Shown here: positions 37,807-47,869 of the stretch, in pieces | How positions within the stretch are numbered: the stretch's first letter is position 1 | How the letters are laid out: each line of letters begins with the position of its first letter | NCBI GenBank assembly: GCA_964393845.1 | Contig: CAYMUX010000001.1 | Span: 36,090 to 100,089 of the forward strand | Length of the DNA stretch: 64,000 nt | From: UBA6902 sp964393845 | Lineage (GTDB): Bacteria > Nitrospirota > Thermodesulfovibrionia > UBA6902 | Direction of reading: 5' to 3' | Notes under the pieces: generated by a model | The model's database searches: none | What the model was told of the DNA's origin: nothing | Seen by the model: the letters and a program-made list of their open reading frames with translations, nothing else | Program-made: the position numbers and the translations under genes

Positions 37807-40235
37807 CAGCATTTCTTGAAATTGCAGCATTTTTGATGCTTTTTATCCTTTTATATATTTACATAGGATATCCCCTTCTCTTATTTCTCTTAAGATATAT
37901 ACTCCCTGAAAAGAAAGTCGACAAAAAGGAAATCTTTCCGGAAGTTTCAATTTTGATATCCTGTTTTAATGAAGAAGCTGTTATCCGTGAAAAACTGAAA
38001 AATGCCCTGGCAATCGAGTATCCGAAAGACAAATTCGAAATCATTGTTGTATCAGATGCTTCAACCGATCATACAGATGAGATAGTGAGGGAATATGAAA
38101 AACAGGGAGTGCGTTTAATCAGGCAAAATGAGAACCTTGGAAAGACCTCCGGATTAAATCTTGCAGTTCCTCAGGCAAAGGGTGAGATAATAGTTTTTTC
38201 TGACGCAAATGCCATGTATATGCCGGATGCCGTCAGCAAGCTGGTACGTAATTTTAATGATGAAAAAATCGGCTATGTCGTGGGAGAGGCGAGGTACAGG
38301 GATATAAATATAACTGCCGCAGCCAAGAGCGAATCTACTTATTGGAAGTTTGAGATATTGCTTAAGAAAATGGAAAGCCATATTCATTCTGTTGTAGGAG
38401 GCGACGGGGCCATATATGCTATTCGCCGCGGACTATATGAAAAGATGCTGGATACCGACATCAACGACTTTGTTAATCCTCTTCAAATAATATTAAAGGG
38501 ATACCGGGGTATTTACGAAACAGAGGCTGTCTGCTATGAAGAGTCATCGGGAGAATTTAAAAAAGAATTCAACCGGAAGATCAGGATTATAAACCGCAGC
38601 TTCAGCGGTCTTATGCGTATGAAGGCTGTATTGAATCCAATTAAGACAGGCTTTTTCAGCCTGGGTATTATCTCCCATAAACTTCTGCGCTGGTTTGCTC
38701 CTGTCTTTCTTATTGTTTTTGTAGTTTTCTGCCTTGCCCTCTCCTTGTTCAATGTAGTTATATTTCAGTGGAGTGCATTGCTGCTCGTGATATTTTTTAT
38801 ATTCTCATATATAGGTTATTTATTCTCAGAACAGGATAATGTCTGGCTGTTTTTTTATTATCCTTATTATTTTGCACTGGTAAGCACAGCTTCTCTAATA
38901 GGCTTGCACAAGAGCTTTAAAGGGGAAATTCAAACAACATGGAGTCCGTCAAGAATTACTGTTAAAGAACATAGAGAAGACTATAGCTCTGCAAAAAGCG
39001 TAATTCATGTTTTGGCATTTATTCTAGTATGGTTTTTCGTTAGGACAATGGGAGCATTTGTTAATAATCCTGTTCTCCCCGATAAAATATTTTTCTGGGC
39101 AATAGTAGTGTTAATCAGCTATGTTTATTTCGGGTATCCTCTGGCTTTGAAACTCCTTACTAAATATTACCAAAAACCCGTACTGAGCGATGAAATAACG
39201 CCTGACGTATCTTTACTTGTCTGTGCATACAATGAAGAAGATGTAATCAGGGAAAAGATTGAAAACAGTTTCGCACTTGATTATCCGCCTGACAAATTGA
39301 AAATTGTAATCGCCTCGGACGGCTCAACTGACAGAACGGACGGCATAGTGCGGCAATATGAAAGTGAAAGACTGATATTAATGAGTTATCCTGAGCGGAG
39401 AGGGAAGATGTCTGTCATCAATGACACGGTTTCAAGGCTCAATAGTGAAATTATTATCTTCTCGGATGCCAATACTATGTATCAGAAAGACGCAGTCAGG
39501 AAACTGGTCCGAAACTTTAATGATCCGTCAGTAGGCGGAGTCAGCGCCGACGTGATCCTTCATAATGAAGAAGCAACTTACGGCAGGTCGGAATCTCTAT
39601 ATTATCTTTATGAACGCTGGATCCAGAAAAAAGAATCGGAATTCGGCTCCATAATAGGCGCGGACGGCGGTATGTATGCCATCAGGAGAAGTCTGTTCGT
39701 CCCTCCCTCGAATAATATAATTCTCGATGATTTCGTAATCTCAATGAATGTGGTTCTGAGCGGACATCGGCTGGTTTATGAGAAGGAGGCCATCGGACAT
39801 GAGAGAAGCTCAAGCTCGTCAAAAACGGAATTTTTGCGCAAATCAAGGGTCATTGCAGGGGCCATTCAATCGGTCATGCAGAAAGAAGGGGTTCCATCGA
39901 TTAAACATAAGGGCGTTTTTTTCTGTTATGTTTCTCATAAACATCTCCGCTGGATGATCCCGATAATCCTCATATTCTTATATCTTGTAAATCTTCGCCT
40001 GTGTTATGTATCAGGAGAATTTATCTACCTGGCGTCATTTTCAGTGCAGACGTTATTTTATCTGTTGGCAGTCTTAGATATGTTTATTTCAAAAAAATAT
40101 AAATTTAGGTTAACCTCGATCCCGTTCTATTTCTGCATGGTTAATACTGCAGCACTATACGGGATTTATAAGGGATTATTTAAGAAGCAGCCTGTCAAGT
40201 GGCGGAAATTCAGCCGGGGAATGGAAACGGCTTGA
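37803..40235 (+). CDS. Tandem double GT2 membrane glycosyltransferase
   Basis: 810 aa built from two copies of the same unit: TM helix, GT2 domain, three to four TM helices. Unit 1 (about 1-390) has SCFNEEAVIREK, VSDASTDHTD, FSDANAMY and GGDGAIYAIRRG. Unit 2 (about 405-810) has CAYNEEDVIREK, ASDGSTDRTD, FSDANTMY and GADGGMYAIRRS. The late acidic motif differs (DINDFVNP against LDDFVIS), so unit 1 may prefer another donor or be altered. Each unit resembles processive or single-turn cellulose-synthase-like GT2s. Two fused units suggest alternating addition of two sugars. The ATG overlaps the FemAB stop. Confidence 0.85.
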   Translation: MTAFLEIAAFLMLFILLYIYIGYPLLLFLLRYILPEKKVDKKEIFPEVSILISCFNEEAVIREKLKNALAIEYPKDKFEIIVVSDASTDHTDEIVREYEKQGVRLIRQNENLGKTSGLNLAVPQAKGEIIVFSDANAMYMPDAVSKLVRNFNDEKIGYVVGEARYRDINITAAAKSESTYWKFEILLKKMESHIHSVVGGDGAIYAIRRGLYEKMLDTDINDFVNPLQIILKGYRGIYETEAVCYEESSGEFKKEFNRKIRIINRSFSGLMRMKAVLNPIKTGFFSLGIISHKLLRWFAPVFLIVFVVFCLALSLFNVVIFQWSALLLVIFFIFSYIGYLFSEQDNVWLFFYYPYYFALVSTASLIGLHKSFKGEIQTTWSPSRITVKEHREDYSSAKSVIHVLAFILVWFFVRTMGAFVNNPVLPDKIFFWAIVVLISYVYFGYPLALKLLTKYYQKPVLSDEITPDVSLLVCAYNEEDVIREKIENSFALDYPPDKLKIVIASDGSTDRTDGIVRQYESERLILMSYPERRGKMSVINDTVSRLNSEIIIFSDANTMYQKDAVRKLVRNFNDPSVGGVSADVILHNEEATYGRSESLYYLYERWIQKKESEFGSIIGADGGMYAIRRSLFVPPSNNIILDDFVISMNVVLSGHRLVYEKEAIGHERSSSSSKTEFLRKSRVIAGAIQSVMQKEGVPSIKHKGVFFCYVSHKHLRWMIPIILIFLYLVNLRLCYVSGEFIYLASFSVQTLFYLLAVLDMFISKKYKFRLTSIPFYFCMVNTAALYGIYKGLFKKQPVKWRKFSRGMETA

Positions 40236-40256
40236 TCATTAATCTGACGGAGACAC

Positions 40257-41234
40257 TTGTTGGCTGACAGAGTCTGGATAAGCTGGAACGAGCAGAGGCG
40301 CAATGCAGGATTAGCTGCAGCAGTCAATGCTAAATTATATATGACTGACAGGGATTCCCCAAGATGGAGGCGTCTTATAACGGAATTCAATGAGTCCCGG
40401 AAAATTATAAAAAGGGATAAACCATCGATTTGTTTTACAATGAATCCGTCGATATTCTCAAGCTGGTGGTTGTCGCTACTCGCTAAAGTCTACCGGTTTC
40501 GTCTGGTCACAGACCTCCATACTCCTAATATAGAGCTCAAGGGCGTCAAAAAAAAAATATTTCAGGTGTTTTTCAATTCAGGGATTAGAAACTCAGATGT
40601 AGTTATTGTAACTAATGACGTGTACCGGCAATCCATTTTACCTCTTAATCCAAACATCGTCATTATCCCGGACCCTCTGCCGGTATTGCATATGTCACAG
40701 AAAGATGCCGGTAATAAATATCGCAGGAAAGACAAAAAAATGCAGATTCTTTTCATATGTTCTTTTGATCCGGATGAACCGGTCAATGAAGTCCTGGCTA
40801 TTGATCCTGAAATAGATGATTTTGAGATATTGGTGACAGGAAACTGGAAGAAGATGTTTGCGGTTATCCCTGTTGCGAAGAATATCCATTTCATGGGCTT
40901 TGTTCCTAAAGATGAATATGATAAGCTGCTTTTTTCCGTTGACGGCATTATGGTATTAACCGGTGGAGAAGGCTGCCTCTGCTGCGGAGCTTATGAAGCC
41001 TTTTCTGCAGGGAAACCGGTAATTTTATCGCTGACTAAAACCCTGCAGGGATTTTTCGGGGATGCTCCGATTTATGCAAAAAACTCTTCGGAATCAATTT
41101 TATCCGCACTGAAGAAACTTAAAGATGAAAAAGAAGAAAGAGCAAAGATGGTCATAAGAGAACGCGATGTGCTGAATATTAAATTTAAGAAAGGCATTGC
41201 GGATCTTGAGAAAGCGCTTGCAGGGATTGCATGA
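40257..41234 (+). CDS. GT-B glycosyltransferase (GT4-like)
   Basis: 325 aa. A C-terminal Rossmann-like half with FICSFDPDEPVNE, then FMGFVPKDEY and the E-x7-E-like motif EGCLCCGAYEAFSAGKPVIL, places it in the GT4/GT-B class. The N-terminal acceptor domain is short (WISWNEQRRN start). TTG at 40257 or 40260 is the likely start because CGGAG precedes it by a few bases and there is no upstream ATG in frame. Cytoplasmic, likely extending a lipid-linked oligosaccharide. Its stop overlaps the ATG of the next deacetylase-like gene. Confidence 0.75.
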   Translation: MLADRVWISWNEQRRNAGLAAAVNAKLYMTDRDSPRWRRLITEFNESRKIIKRDKPSICFTMNPSIFSSWWLSLLAKVYRFRLVTDLHTPNIELKGVKKKIFQVFFNSGIRNSDVVIVTNDVYRQSILPLNPNIVIIPDPLPVLHMSQKDAGNKYRRKDKKMQILFICSFDPDEPVNEVLAIDPEIDDFEILVTGNWKKMFAVIPVAKNIHFMGFVPKDEYDKLLFSVDGIMVLTGGEGCLCCGAYEAFSAGKPVILSLTKTLQGFFGDAPIYAKNSSESILSALKKLKDEKEERAKMVIRERDVLNIKFKKGIADLEKALAGIA

Positions 41235-42178
41235 GAGGTAACGATTTATATCTCATTGTGAGTATTGATGTTGAAGAGGACATGCCTGACTGGAAGATAG
41301 AGCCCGCCACTACGATCCGCAATCTCGAAGGCATACCACGTCTTCAGGAATTATTTGAGAAGTATAATATACGTCCGACTTATTTACTGAATTATGCCTT
41401 TGCCTCCAATGAAAAAGCCGTTAAATATTTTAACGGCATCAGCAATAAGTGTGAGATCGGAGCTCATATGCACCCGTGGAATACCCCGCCTTTAACTGCG
41501 GAAGAATCGACTAAGAACGATTACCCGAGTAATTTGCCGTATGAAAGGCAATATGAAAAGATCAAAACGGTGACAGATGAATTGACAAAAGCCTTCAAAA
41601 AGTCTCCAACTTCTTACCGCGCCGGCAGATTTGGCTTTAATGATGACACGAAGGACATGCTTATTCGTCTGGGATATCTTGTGGATTCCAGTATTTCCCC
41701 TATGGTTTCGTGGAAAAAGGATAAGGGCCCTTCCTTCCTTAATTACAGGGCAAAACCGTTTTGGATGGGTAATTCAGGATCTAAAATATTGGAAGTGCCT
41801 GTGACCATAGGGCTGAGCAGGAACCTTCCCGGATTACTTGAAAAGATATATTTACGTCTTCCGAGAGTTACCAGGATACGGGGTCTTTTGAGTAAAGATC
41901 ACCTGAATTTATTGGACCTTTTCTGGCTTTATCCGGCTCTTTTTTCAGAAAAGGACATGATAGCGCTCGTAGATGTAATGATAAAAAAACCGGTAAATGT
42001 GTTTAACGTTTTTTTTCATTCAAGCGAGATAAAGACAGGAGAATCCATTTATACCAGGACAGAGAATGAGTTGAAGGAATACTATAGACGTCTTGATTTA
42101 TTTTTTGATTATGCCGTTAATGAGAAAGAGATGAAAAGCATCACTTTATCCGAATACAGAAATCATCATGTTGAATAG
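41231..42178 (+). CDS. Polysaccharide deacetylase-like protein
   Basis: 315 aa with a NodB-like fold. It has SIDVEEDMPDW near the N-terminus (catalytic acidic residues), EIGAHMHPW near 77 (metal His pair), YRAGRFGF near 132 and a late FFHSSE. The spacing is that of the deacetylase family but the sequence differs from the DUF3473 gene at 35911, so the two probably treat different sugars. No signal peptide. It overlaps the GT4-like gene at ATGA and precedes the carbamoyltransferase by 30 bases. Confidence 0.8.
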   Translation: MRGNDLYLIVSIDVEEDMPDWKIEPATTIRNLEGIPRLQELFEKYNIRPTYLLNYAFASNEKAVKYFNGISNKCEIGAHMHPWNTPPLTAEESTKNDYPSNLPYERQYEKIKTVTDELTKAFKKSPTSYRAGRFGFNDDTKDMLIRLGYLVDSSISPMVSWKKDKGPSFLNYRAKPFWMGNSGSKILEVPVTIGLSRNLPGLLEKIYLRLPRVTRIRGLLSKDHLNLLDLFWLYPALFSEKDMIALVDVMIKKPVNVFNVFFHSSEIKTGESIYTRTENELKEYYRRLDLFFDYAVNEKEMKSITLSEYRNHHVE

Positions 42179-42208
42179 CGACATGCAGTTCATAGTTTTG
42201 GAGGTAAG

Positions 42209-43891
42209 ATGAATATATTGGGAATATCGGCCCTGGATACGGATTGCACAGCGGCTTTAATTCAGGGAGATAAAGTAACTTTTAGCGCGGGTGAGGAAAG
42301 GTTTTCGAGGATCAAGCAGCACGCAGGCTTTCCGCACAAGAGCATAGAATTCATTTTGAACAGGTCCGGCCTTGGTCCTGAGGACATCGATATTGTCGCA
42401 TATCCTTTTTTCCCCTGGTATAAGGAAGCGTTTCTGATATCTAAAGGGTATATCCAGAACAACCTTTTCAATATCTTTAAGCACGATGATCTGAAATCAA
42501 AGTTCTATCATTTTGCTTATTATACGAGGTTTTGCAAGCAAGCATTTCTGGACCACAGGAAATTCCATATGGACCTCACTCAAAGCCTTCAGAGGTTAGG
42601 CTTGGGGAATAAACTTAGAAGAGTTGAGCACCATCTTTCTCACGCCGCATCTGCTTTCTATACTTCAGGATTTAACGAGGCGCTTATTGTAACCTTTGAC
42701 GCGTATGGGAGCGAGCTGGCGGGCAGTATCAGCCTTGGCTCGCCTGAAGGTATAAAGAGGGTATTGGATATAAAGTACCCTCATTCTCTTGGTCTGTTCT
42801 ATTCCCAGGTAACTGAGGCATTGGGTTTTACTCCGACAAGACATGAGGGTAAGATAGTCGGTCTCGCCTCTTACGGAAACCCCTCTGTCCTGTTTGATGA
42901 TGTTTATAAGCGGTTTAACGGCGCTGGCTCATCTTTTTCATATATTTCCGGACTCAACATGAAATTCTGCAGGCAGTTGGCAAAGAAGTATTCAAGAGAA
43001 GATGTTGCTGCCGCATATCAGGCAGTATTGGAGAGGGTAGTAGTGGACATGGTCTCCTCATATTTAAAGAAATACGGACAAAAGAATGTTGTCCTGGCTG
43101 GCGGAGTAACGGCCAATGTAAAACTCAATCAGAGAGTTTTTGAAATAGACGGGGTGGAGAATATATTTATATATCCCAATATGGGTGACGGTGGCACTGG
43201 CGCAGGAGCAGCGCTGTATTGTGCTTCAGAATTGAACGAAAAGATTATACCGTATGAGCTTGAAAATGTTTATTTTGGCCCTTCTTTCTCGGATGAGGAA
43301 ATCAAAGCCGCGCTTGATAAGGAAAACCTGCGATATTCATTCTCCAGAGAGATTGAAAAAGAGACCGCGATTCTGATATCACAGGGGAAAGTCGTAGCGA
43401 GATTTAACGGAGCCATGGAATACGGACCGAGGGCATTGGGGAACAGATCGGTTTTGTATCACGCGAAAGACCCCGCTGTTAATGACTGGCTGAATAAGAG
43501 GCTTGGACGCACTGAATTCATGCCTTTTGCGCCGGCAACGCTTTATGAATTCCGGGAGCAGTGCTACAAAAACATTCAGGGAGCGGAACATGCCGCTACA
43601 TTCATGACTATCACGTTTGACTGTACTGACTTCATGAAGAAGGTTTCGCCTGCCGCGGTACATGTTGACGGGACTGCCAGACCCCAACTGGTGCGAAGAG
43701 ACATAAATTCCAGCTATTACGACATTATCAGTGAATACCACAAATTGACCGGAATACCCAGCGTTATCAACACTAGTTTCAATATGCATGAGGAGCCGAT
43801 TGTCTGCACTCCGTATGATGCCATTAGGGCATTCAAACTGGGCAAGCTGGATTATCTGGCAATTGGCAGTTACATGGTCAAAGGCGAATAA
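42209..43891 (+). CDS. Carbamoyltransferase (NodU/TobZ family)
   Basis: 560 aa. The N-terminal Kae1-like domain starts GISALDTDCTAALI and holds the metal-binding HHLSHAASAFY near 145. The C-terminal YrdC-like domain has FNGAMEYGPRALGNRS near 390 and the late MPFAPATL and SVINTSFNMHEEP motifs. Both are expected for O-carbamoyltransferases that use carbamoyl phosphate and ATP to carbamoylate a sugar hydroxyl. Length and order are standard. GGAGG at 42200-42204 fixes the ATG. It acts in the cytoplasm on a nucleotide- or lipid-linked sugar and indicates that the polymer carries carbamoyl groups (inference). Confidence 0.92.
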   Translation: MNILGISALDTDCTAALIQGDKVTFSAGEERFSRIKQHAGFPHKSIEFILNRSGLGPEDIDIVAYPFFPWYKEAFLISKGYIQNNLFNIFKHDDLKSKFYHFAYYTRFCKQAFLDHRKFHMDLTQSLQRLGLGNKLRRVEHHLSHAASAFYTSGFNEALIVTFDAYGSELAGSISLGSPEGIKRVLDIKYPHSLGLFYSQVTEALGFTPTRHEGKIVGLASYGNPSVLFDDVYKRFNGAGSSFSYISGLNMKFCRQLAKKYSREDVAAAYQAVLERVVVDMVSSYLKKYGQKNVVLAGGVTANVKLNQRVFEIDGVENIFIYPNMGDGGTGAGAALYCASELNEKIIPYELENVYFGPSFSDEEIKAALDKENLRYSFSREIEKETAILISQGKVVARFNGAMEYGPRALGNRSVLYHAKDPAVNDWLNKRLGRTEFMPFAPATLYEFREQCYKNIQGAEHAATFMTITFDCTDFMKKVSPAAVHVDGTARPQLVRRDINSSYYDIISEYHKLTGIPSVINTSFNMHEEPIVCTPYDAIRAFKLGKLDYLAIGSYMVKGE

Positions 43892-43921
43892 GTTACGAGA
43901 GGGCTGAATTGAATTCCGAGG

Positions 43922-45412
43922 TTGAGCAGATTGCAGGATATAGGAAGTAAAACCAAAGACAGCCTCATATGGAATACTTCTCTGAAACTTGGCTTTCAGG
44001 TCTTCAGGTTTGCAATCTCGATCGTAATTGCGCGCATACTCGATCCTAGGGATTTCGGCATAATGGGAATCGCATCCATGATCATATTATATTCCGATAA
44101 CCTCACGAGTCTCGGTCTGAACCGGTCATTGATCCGCAATAAAGAGATCAGCGATATGCACGTCAATACGGTTTTCACCATCAATTTCAGTATATCCCTG
44201 CTGTTCACCAGCATAATTGTGATATTTTCACAGCGCATTGCAGACTTCTTCAATATGCCGGAATTGAGAAGTGTGATGTTATCTTTATCATGCATATTCA
44301 TTATAAGCACTTTCTACCAGATACCACTGACCCTAATGAGAAGGCAACTCGATTTCAGGATCGTCGCTCTGGCCGAACTTTACCGCGGTATAGCGCAGTC
44401 GTTGATAACTTTAATTTTAGCTGTGCAGGGACTGAAATACTGGTCTCTCGTGAGCGGCTTTATTTCATCCTATATTCTCGCCCTCATTTATGTTCTTATT
44501 AAAGTGAAATGGAAGCCGGAGTTCGGCTTTAAGAAAGCTGCCCTGAAAGACGTTTTCAGTTTTGGCATATGGAATTTCATGAGGGTACAGATTTCCCAGG
44601 TCAATGAATTCGCCGACAAGTTTATAATCGGCAAATTTCTTGGCGCGGACCTCCTGGGTTTTTATGACAAGGCTTATTCGACTGTTTCAATGCAGAAAGG
44701 TAGTTTTACCGCTCAGATCAGTTCGGTAATGTTCTCTTCTTTCAGCAGGCTCCAGTCCGAAACTGGCGAGGTGATAAGAAAATATCTTAAAAAGACCCTT
44801 TCAGTGACGTCGCTAATAACGTTTCCGCTCAATATCTGTCTGTTTGCTTTAGGAGAGCATTTTGTAACACTGCTGCTTGGACCTAAATGGGAGCCCATGA
44901 TACCCGTGCTGAGAGTCATGTCGATAGCCTATATTTTTTATACTATAAGCGACATGTGTTCAAATATTAACATATGCATGGGGAGTTATGTGAAGCAAAC
45001 TGTGCGGGAAGGATGCTGTAATATCATTTTGGTAATCCTTAGTCTGGTTGCGGTCAATTACGGTATTGAATACGTTGCATTTACGGTCCTGGGCATTTAC
45101 GCTCTGATCTTTTTCATGACCTTTCAACTCACGAAAGAAGTGATAGAGATGACATGGAAAGATCTGGTGGAAAGCCTTATGCCTGCCTCGATCGGATCGG
45201 TCCTGATGCTGGCCGTTATCAGTATATTAAAAAGATATATAATTCAAGAAACTAATTTAGCTAATTTTGTAATGTTGCTTGTATCAGGGGGGAGTATTTA
45301 CGGTGTTGCTGTTCTTTTCCCCAGGTATCCATTGATTGAGGAATACAGGTATTCCATGATTTCCCATGTGAAAAATATATTCAGCAAAGGTTCAGCGCTG
45401 TCCAAGGATTAG
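43922..45412 (+). CDS. Wzx-like polysaccharide flippase (MATE/MVF fold)
   Basis: 496 aa with about 12-14 hydrophobic helices spread over the whole length. IARILDPRDFGIMGIA near residue 35 and TLMRRQLDFR near 135 are typical of the lipopolysaccharide biosynthesis/oligosaccharide flippase family (WzxC-like). It should move the undecaprenyl-linked repeat unit across the inner membrane. The start is TTG at 43922 or TTG at 43931; GAGG at 43918-43921 has better spacing for the latter. It is followed by the ligase/polymerase gene, the usual pairing in Wzx/Wzy loci. Confidence 0.88.
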   Translation: MSRLQDIGSKTKDSLIWNTSLKLGFQVFRFAISIVIARILDPRDFGIMGIASMIILYSDNLTSLGLNRSLIRNKEISDMHVNTVFTINFSISLLFTSIIVIFSQRIADFFNMPELRSVMLSLSCIFIISTFYQIPLTLMRRQLDFRIVALAELYRGIAQSLITLILAVQGLKYWSLVSGFISSYILALIYVLIKVKWKPEFGFKKAALKDVFSFGIWNFMRVQISQVNEFADKFIIGKFLGADLLGFYDKAYSTVSMQKGSFTAQISSVMFSSFSRLQSETGEVIRKYLKKTLSVTSLITFPLNICLFALGEHFVTLLLGPKWEPMIPVLRVMSIAYIFYTISDMCSNINICMGSYVKQTVREGCCNIILVILSLVAVNYGIEYVAFTVLGIYALIFFMTFQLTKEVIEMTWKDLVESLMPASIGSVLMLAVISILKRYIIQETNLANFVMLLVSGGSIYGVAVLFPRYPLIEEYRYSMISHVKNIFSKGSALSKD

Positions 45413-45425
45413 CGGTTACTCTAAT

Positions 45426-46754
45426 ATGCCATTGACTGCAATCGTTTTCATCATTATTTTTATTGCCGGGTGCTTTGTGACCCTGTTCGTAGATGCTTCT
45501 TACGGACTAATGTTCTATTTGTTCGAATATTTTATGACTCCTTCAAAGAGCTGGTGGGGGAAAAGCCTGCCAAATTTACGATATTCCTTTACAATGGGAT
45601 TGATAATTCTTATCAGCTTTGCCATAACCTCAAAAAAATATTCTGAAAACCGGATCTTTACTGCGCCGCAATGCAAATGGTTGATATTGTTTGGGACCAT
45701 TATTGTACTGACATGGCCGGTGGCCGTCGACAACTACCAGCAGCAATTCTTTACGACCATCTTCCTGAAATATATCGTCCTTTACATACTGATTCTTAAA
45801 ATGATTGACACAAGCCAGAAATTCGAGAAATTAATAGGGGTTTTTCTGCTCGGTCAAATCTATCTGGGGTGGATCATGTATCAGGTCGGCAGGACCTCTG
45901 ATGGCCGTATAGAGAAGATGGGGACTGCCGATGCCAGTGAGGCCAATGTGGTTGGGGCCATCCTTGTTGTTGCGATCCCATTATTTTTGCATTACATAAT
46001 TATCGGGAAAAAATGGCAAAAGGTCCTTTCCCTGGCGGGAGCCGCAATTGTTTTAAACGGATTGATCCTGATAAACAGCCGTGGCTCTTTTATCGCAATC
46101 ATTGCATCCCTGGCGTACTATTTATTTTCTGTTTATAAAATCCCCTCTTTTCCTAAATTCAGAAAAATGCAGATCGCGGCAGGAATTTTGGCAGGCGCAC
46201 TGTTATTTTTTTATCTTGCCGATCCGATTTTCTGGGACCGGATGTCTACAATAGCCGAAGAAGAAGATACCGAAGTTTACACGGGAAGGGAGAGGGTAGA
46301 TTACTGGTTTAAGACCTTTACCATCCTGAAAGACTATCCACTTGGCGTCGGGGCCATGGGATACGAAAAACTGAGTCCCTTGTATTTGCCCCGGGAAGTG
46401 CTCAGCCCCATAACAAAGACGAGGGCCGTACATTCGACATTTTTTGAAGCTATGGCATCATTCGGTTATCACGGCTTTGCCGTATTTATTATTTTTTTAA
46501 TATCCAACTTCAGATATAGTTGGAAGCTGAAGAGGTCATTGATACGGAAAAACATGTTGGAGCCGTGTTTTATGGCCAGTGCAGTTGAAGCCGCGTTTAT
46601 AGCGCATTTGGTGGCAGCGATCTTTGTCAACAGGCTCTATTCGGAGACGCTTTACTGGTGCTCTGCCTTTATAGCAGTATACGGAAATATATACTTCCGG
46701 AAATTGCAGGCTGCTGAAGTTGATACTGCTTCAGTGGTACCGGTCCGGCTGTGA
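45426..46754 (+). CDS. O-antigen ligase/polymerase family protein, exosortase-locus type
   Basis: 442 aa, about ten to eleven helices, with a long periplasmic loop (about 270-330) that contains GRERVDYW and the VHSTFFE motif. MGTADASEANVVG and LINSRGSFIA are conserved features of the O-ligase group annotated as PEP-CTERM/exosortase A-associated. It should polymerise or ligate repeat units on the periplasmic side. The start ATG has no strong ribosome site. Its stop overlaps the GTG of the following GT4 gene. Wzy polymerase and WaaL-type ligase cannot be told apart by sequence alone. Confidence 0.83.
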   Translation: MPLTAIVFIIIFIAGCFVTLFVDASYGLMFYLFEYFMTPSKSWWGKSLPNLRYSFTMGLIILISFAITSKKYSENRIFTAPQCKWLILFGTIIVLTWPVAVDNYQQQFFTTIFLKYIVLYILILKMIDTSQKFEKLIGVFLLGQIYLGWIMYQVGRTSDGRIEKMGTADASEANVVGAILVVAIPLFLHYIIIGKKWQKVLSLAGAAIVLNGLILINSRGSFIAIIASLAYYLFSVYKIPSFPKFRKMQIAAGILAGALLFFYLADPIFWDRMSTIAEEEDTEVYTGRERVDYWFKTFTILKDYPLGVGAMGYEKLSPLYLPREVLSPITKTRAVHSTFFEAMASFGYHGFAVFIIFLISNFRYSWKLKRSLIRKNMLEPCFMASAVEAAFIAHLVAAIFVNRLYSETLYWCSAFIAVYGNIYFRKLQAAEVDTASVVPVRL

Positions 46755-47869
46755 GAGGAACTCATATACTCCATCTCATCCACTCACTGGATGTCGGCGG
46801 AGCTGAGAAACTCGTTGTGGAATTTGCAAGGCATACAAATCATGAATTATTCAAGGTGAGCCTGTGTTGTCTTGATTACGTCGGTTCATTGGGAGAGAAG
46901 CTTGGAGAGGAAGGATTCAAAGTCGTGTTGCTCGGCAGGAGACCCGGCGGGGTAGACAAGAGATTAATAATGGCGCTAAGAAAGCTGATCATGGAAAACG
47001 AGATAGATATTATCCATGCGCATCAGTACTCTTCCTTTTTTTATGCTGCACTGGCGAAGAATTTTTCGAAAAGGCCATCTGTAATTTTTACCGAACACGG
47101 CCGGTTTTATCCTGACAGTCGGCGGCTGAAAAGGGTTTTGTTTGATCCGTTTCTGTCAAAATTTGCCTCTGAAATGATTTCTATTTCAGAGGCCACAAAG
47201 GAGGCAATGGTCCGGTATGATAATTTCCCCCGTGAGAGGATCAAGGTTATCTATAACGGGGTAAGGTTCATAAGCGGAAATGCGGGTCGCTCGATGAAGC
47301 GGCAGGAATTAAATATGACCCCTGACGACTTTATTCTGGTCACGGCAGCCAGACTCGATCCGATCAAAAACCATAAGATGCTTATCAGAGTGATGAAAAG
47401 ACTTTCGAGTGTCAAACCTGATTGCAAGTTGATTATTGCGGGAGATGGGCCTGAATATGAAAGCCTGTCTGGGGATATAAAAAGGAACGGCCTTAACGGA
47501 GCTGTCCGACTTTTAGGACAGAGGGATGATATTGTAGAATTATTCCCGGCCTCAGACCTGTTCCTGTTAAGTTCATTAAGTGAGGGGACTTCGGTTACAC
47601 TGTTAGAGGCAATGAATGCAGGTTTACCGGCTGTTGTCACTAATGTGGGGGGTAATCCGGAAATATTGAAGGACGGAGTGACGGGCTTTTTAGTAAATAG
47701 CGATGATGATGAAGCCATGGCCGGAAAGATATTGGAGCTTTACCAGGACAGAGACATGGCTAGGCGTCTTGGAGCCGCTGCTAAAGAAAGGGCGAGGACT
47801 TTGTTCTCCTTTGAAAATATGATGGACCAGTACGAAAAATTATATAGAAAATATGCAGGGCTTTCTTAA
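46751..47869 (+). CDS. GT4 glycosyltransferase (exosortase-locus sugar transferase-like)
   Basis: 372 aa GT-B enzyme. LIHSLDVGGAEKLVVEFA at the N-terminus, the central linker NGVRF, ARLDPIKNH near 200 and the C-terminal SEGTSVTLLEAMNAGLP donor-site motif (E-x7-E) are complete. The N-terminal signature is that of the EPS sugar transferases accompanying exosortase loci. GTG start overlaps the ligase stop, and the 3' end overlaps the acyltransferase by 17 bases. It acts in the cytoplasm on the growing lipid-linked oligosaccharide. Confidence 0.88.
   Translation: MRGTHILHLIHSLDVGGAEKLVVEFARHTNHELFKVSLCCLDYVGSLGEKLGEEGFKVVLLGRRPGGVDKRLIMALRKLIMENEIDIIHAHQYSSFFYAALAKNFSKRPSVIFTEHGRFYPDSRRLKRVLFDPFLSKFASEMISISEATKEAMVRYDNFPRERIKVIYNGVRFISGNAGRSMKRQELNMTPDDFILVTAARLDPIKNHKMLIRVMKRLSSVKPDCKLIIAGDGPEYESLSGDIKRNGLNGAVRLLGQRDDIVELFPASDLFLLSSLSEGTSVTLLEAMNAGLPAVVTNVGGNPEILKDGVTGFLVNSDDDEAMAGKILELYQDRDMARRLGAAAKERARTLFSFENMMDQYEKLYRKYAGLS

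Noticed and set aside
47251..47718. 155-codon reverse-strand open frame
   Set aside because: Antisense to the donor domain of a GT4 gene with intact motifs; Ser/Pro-rich translation typical of a shadow frame.
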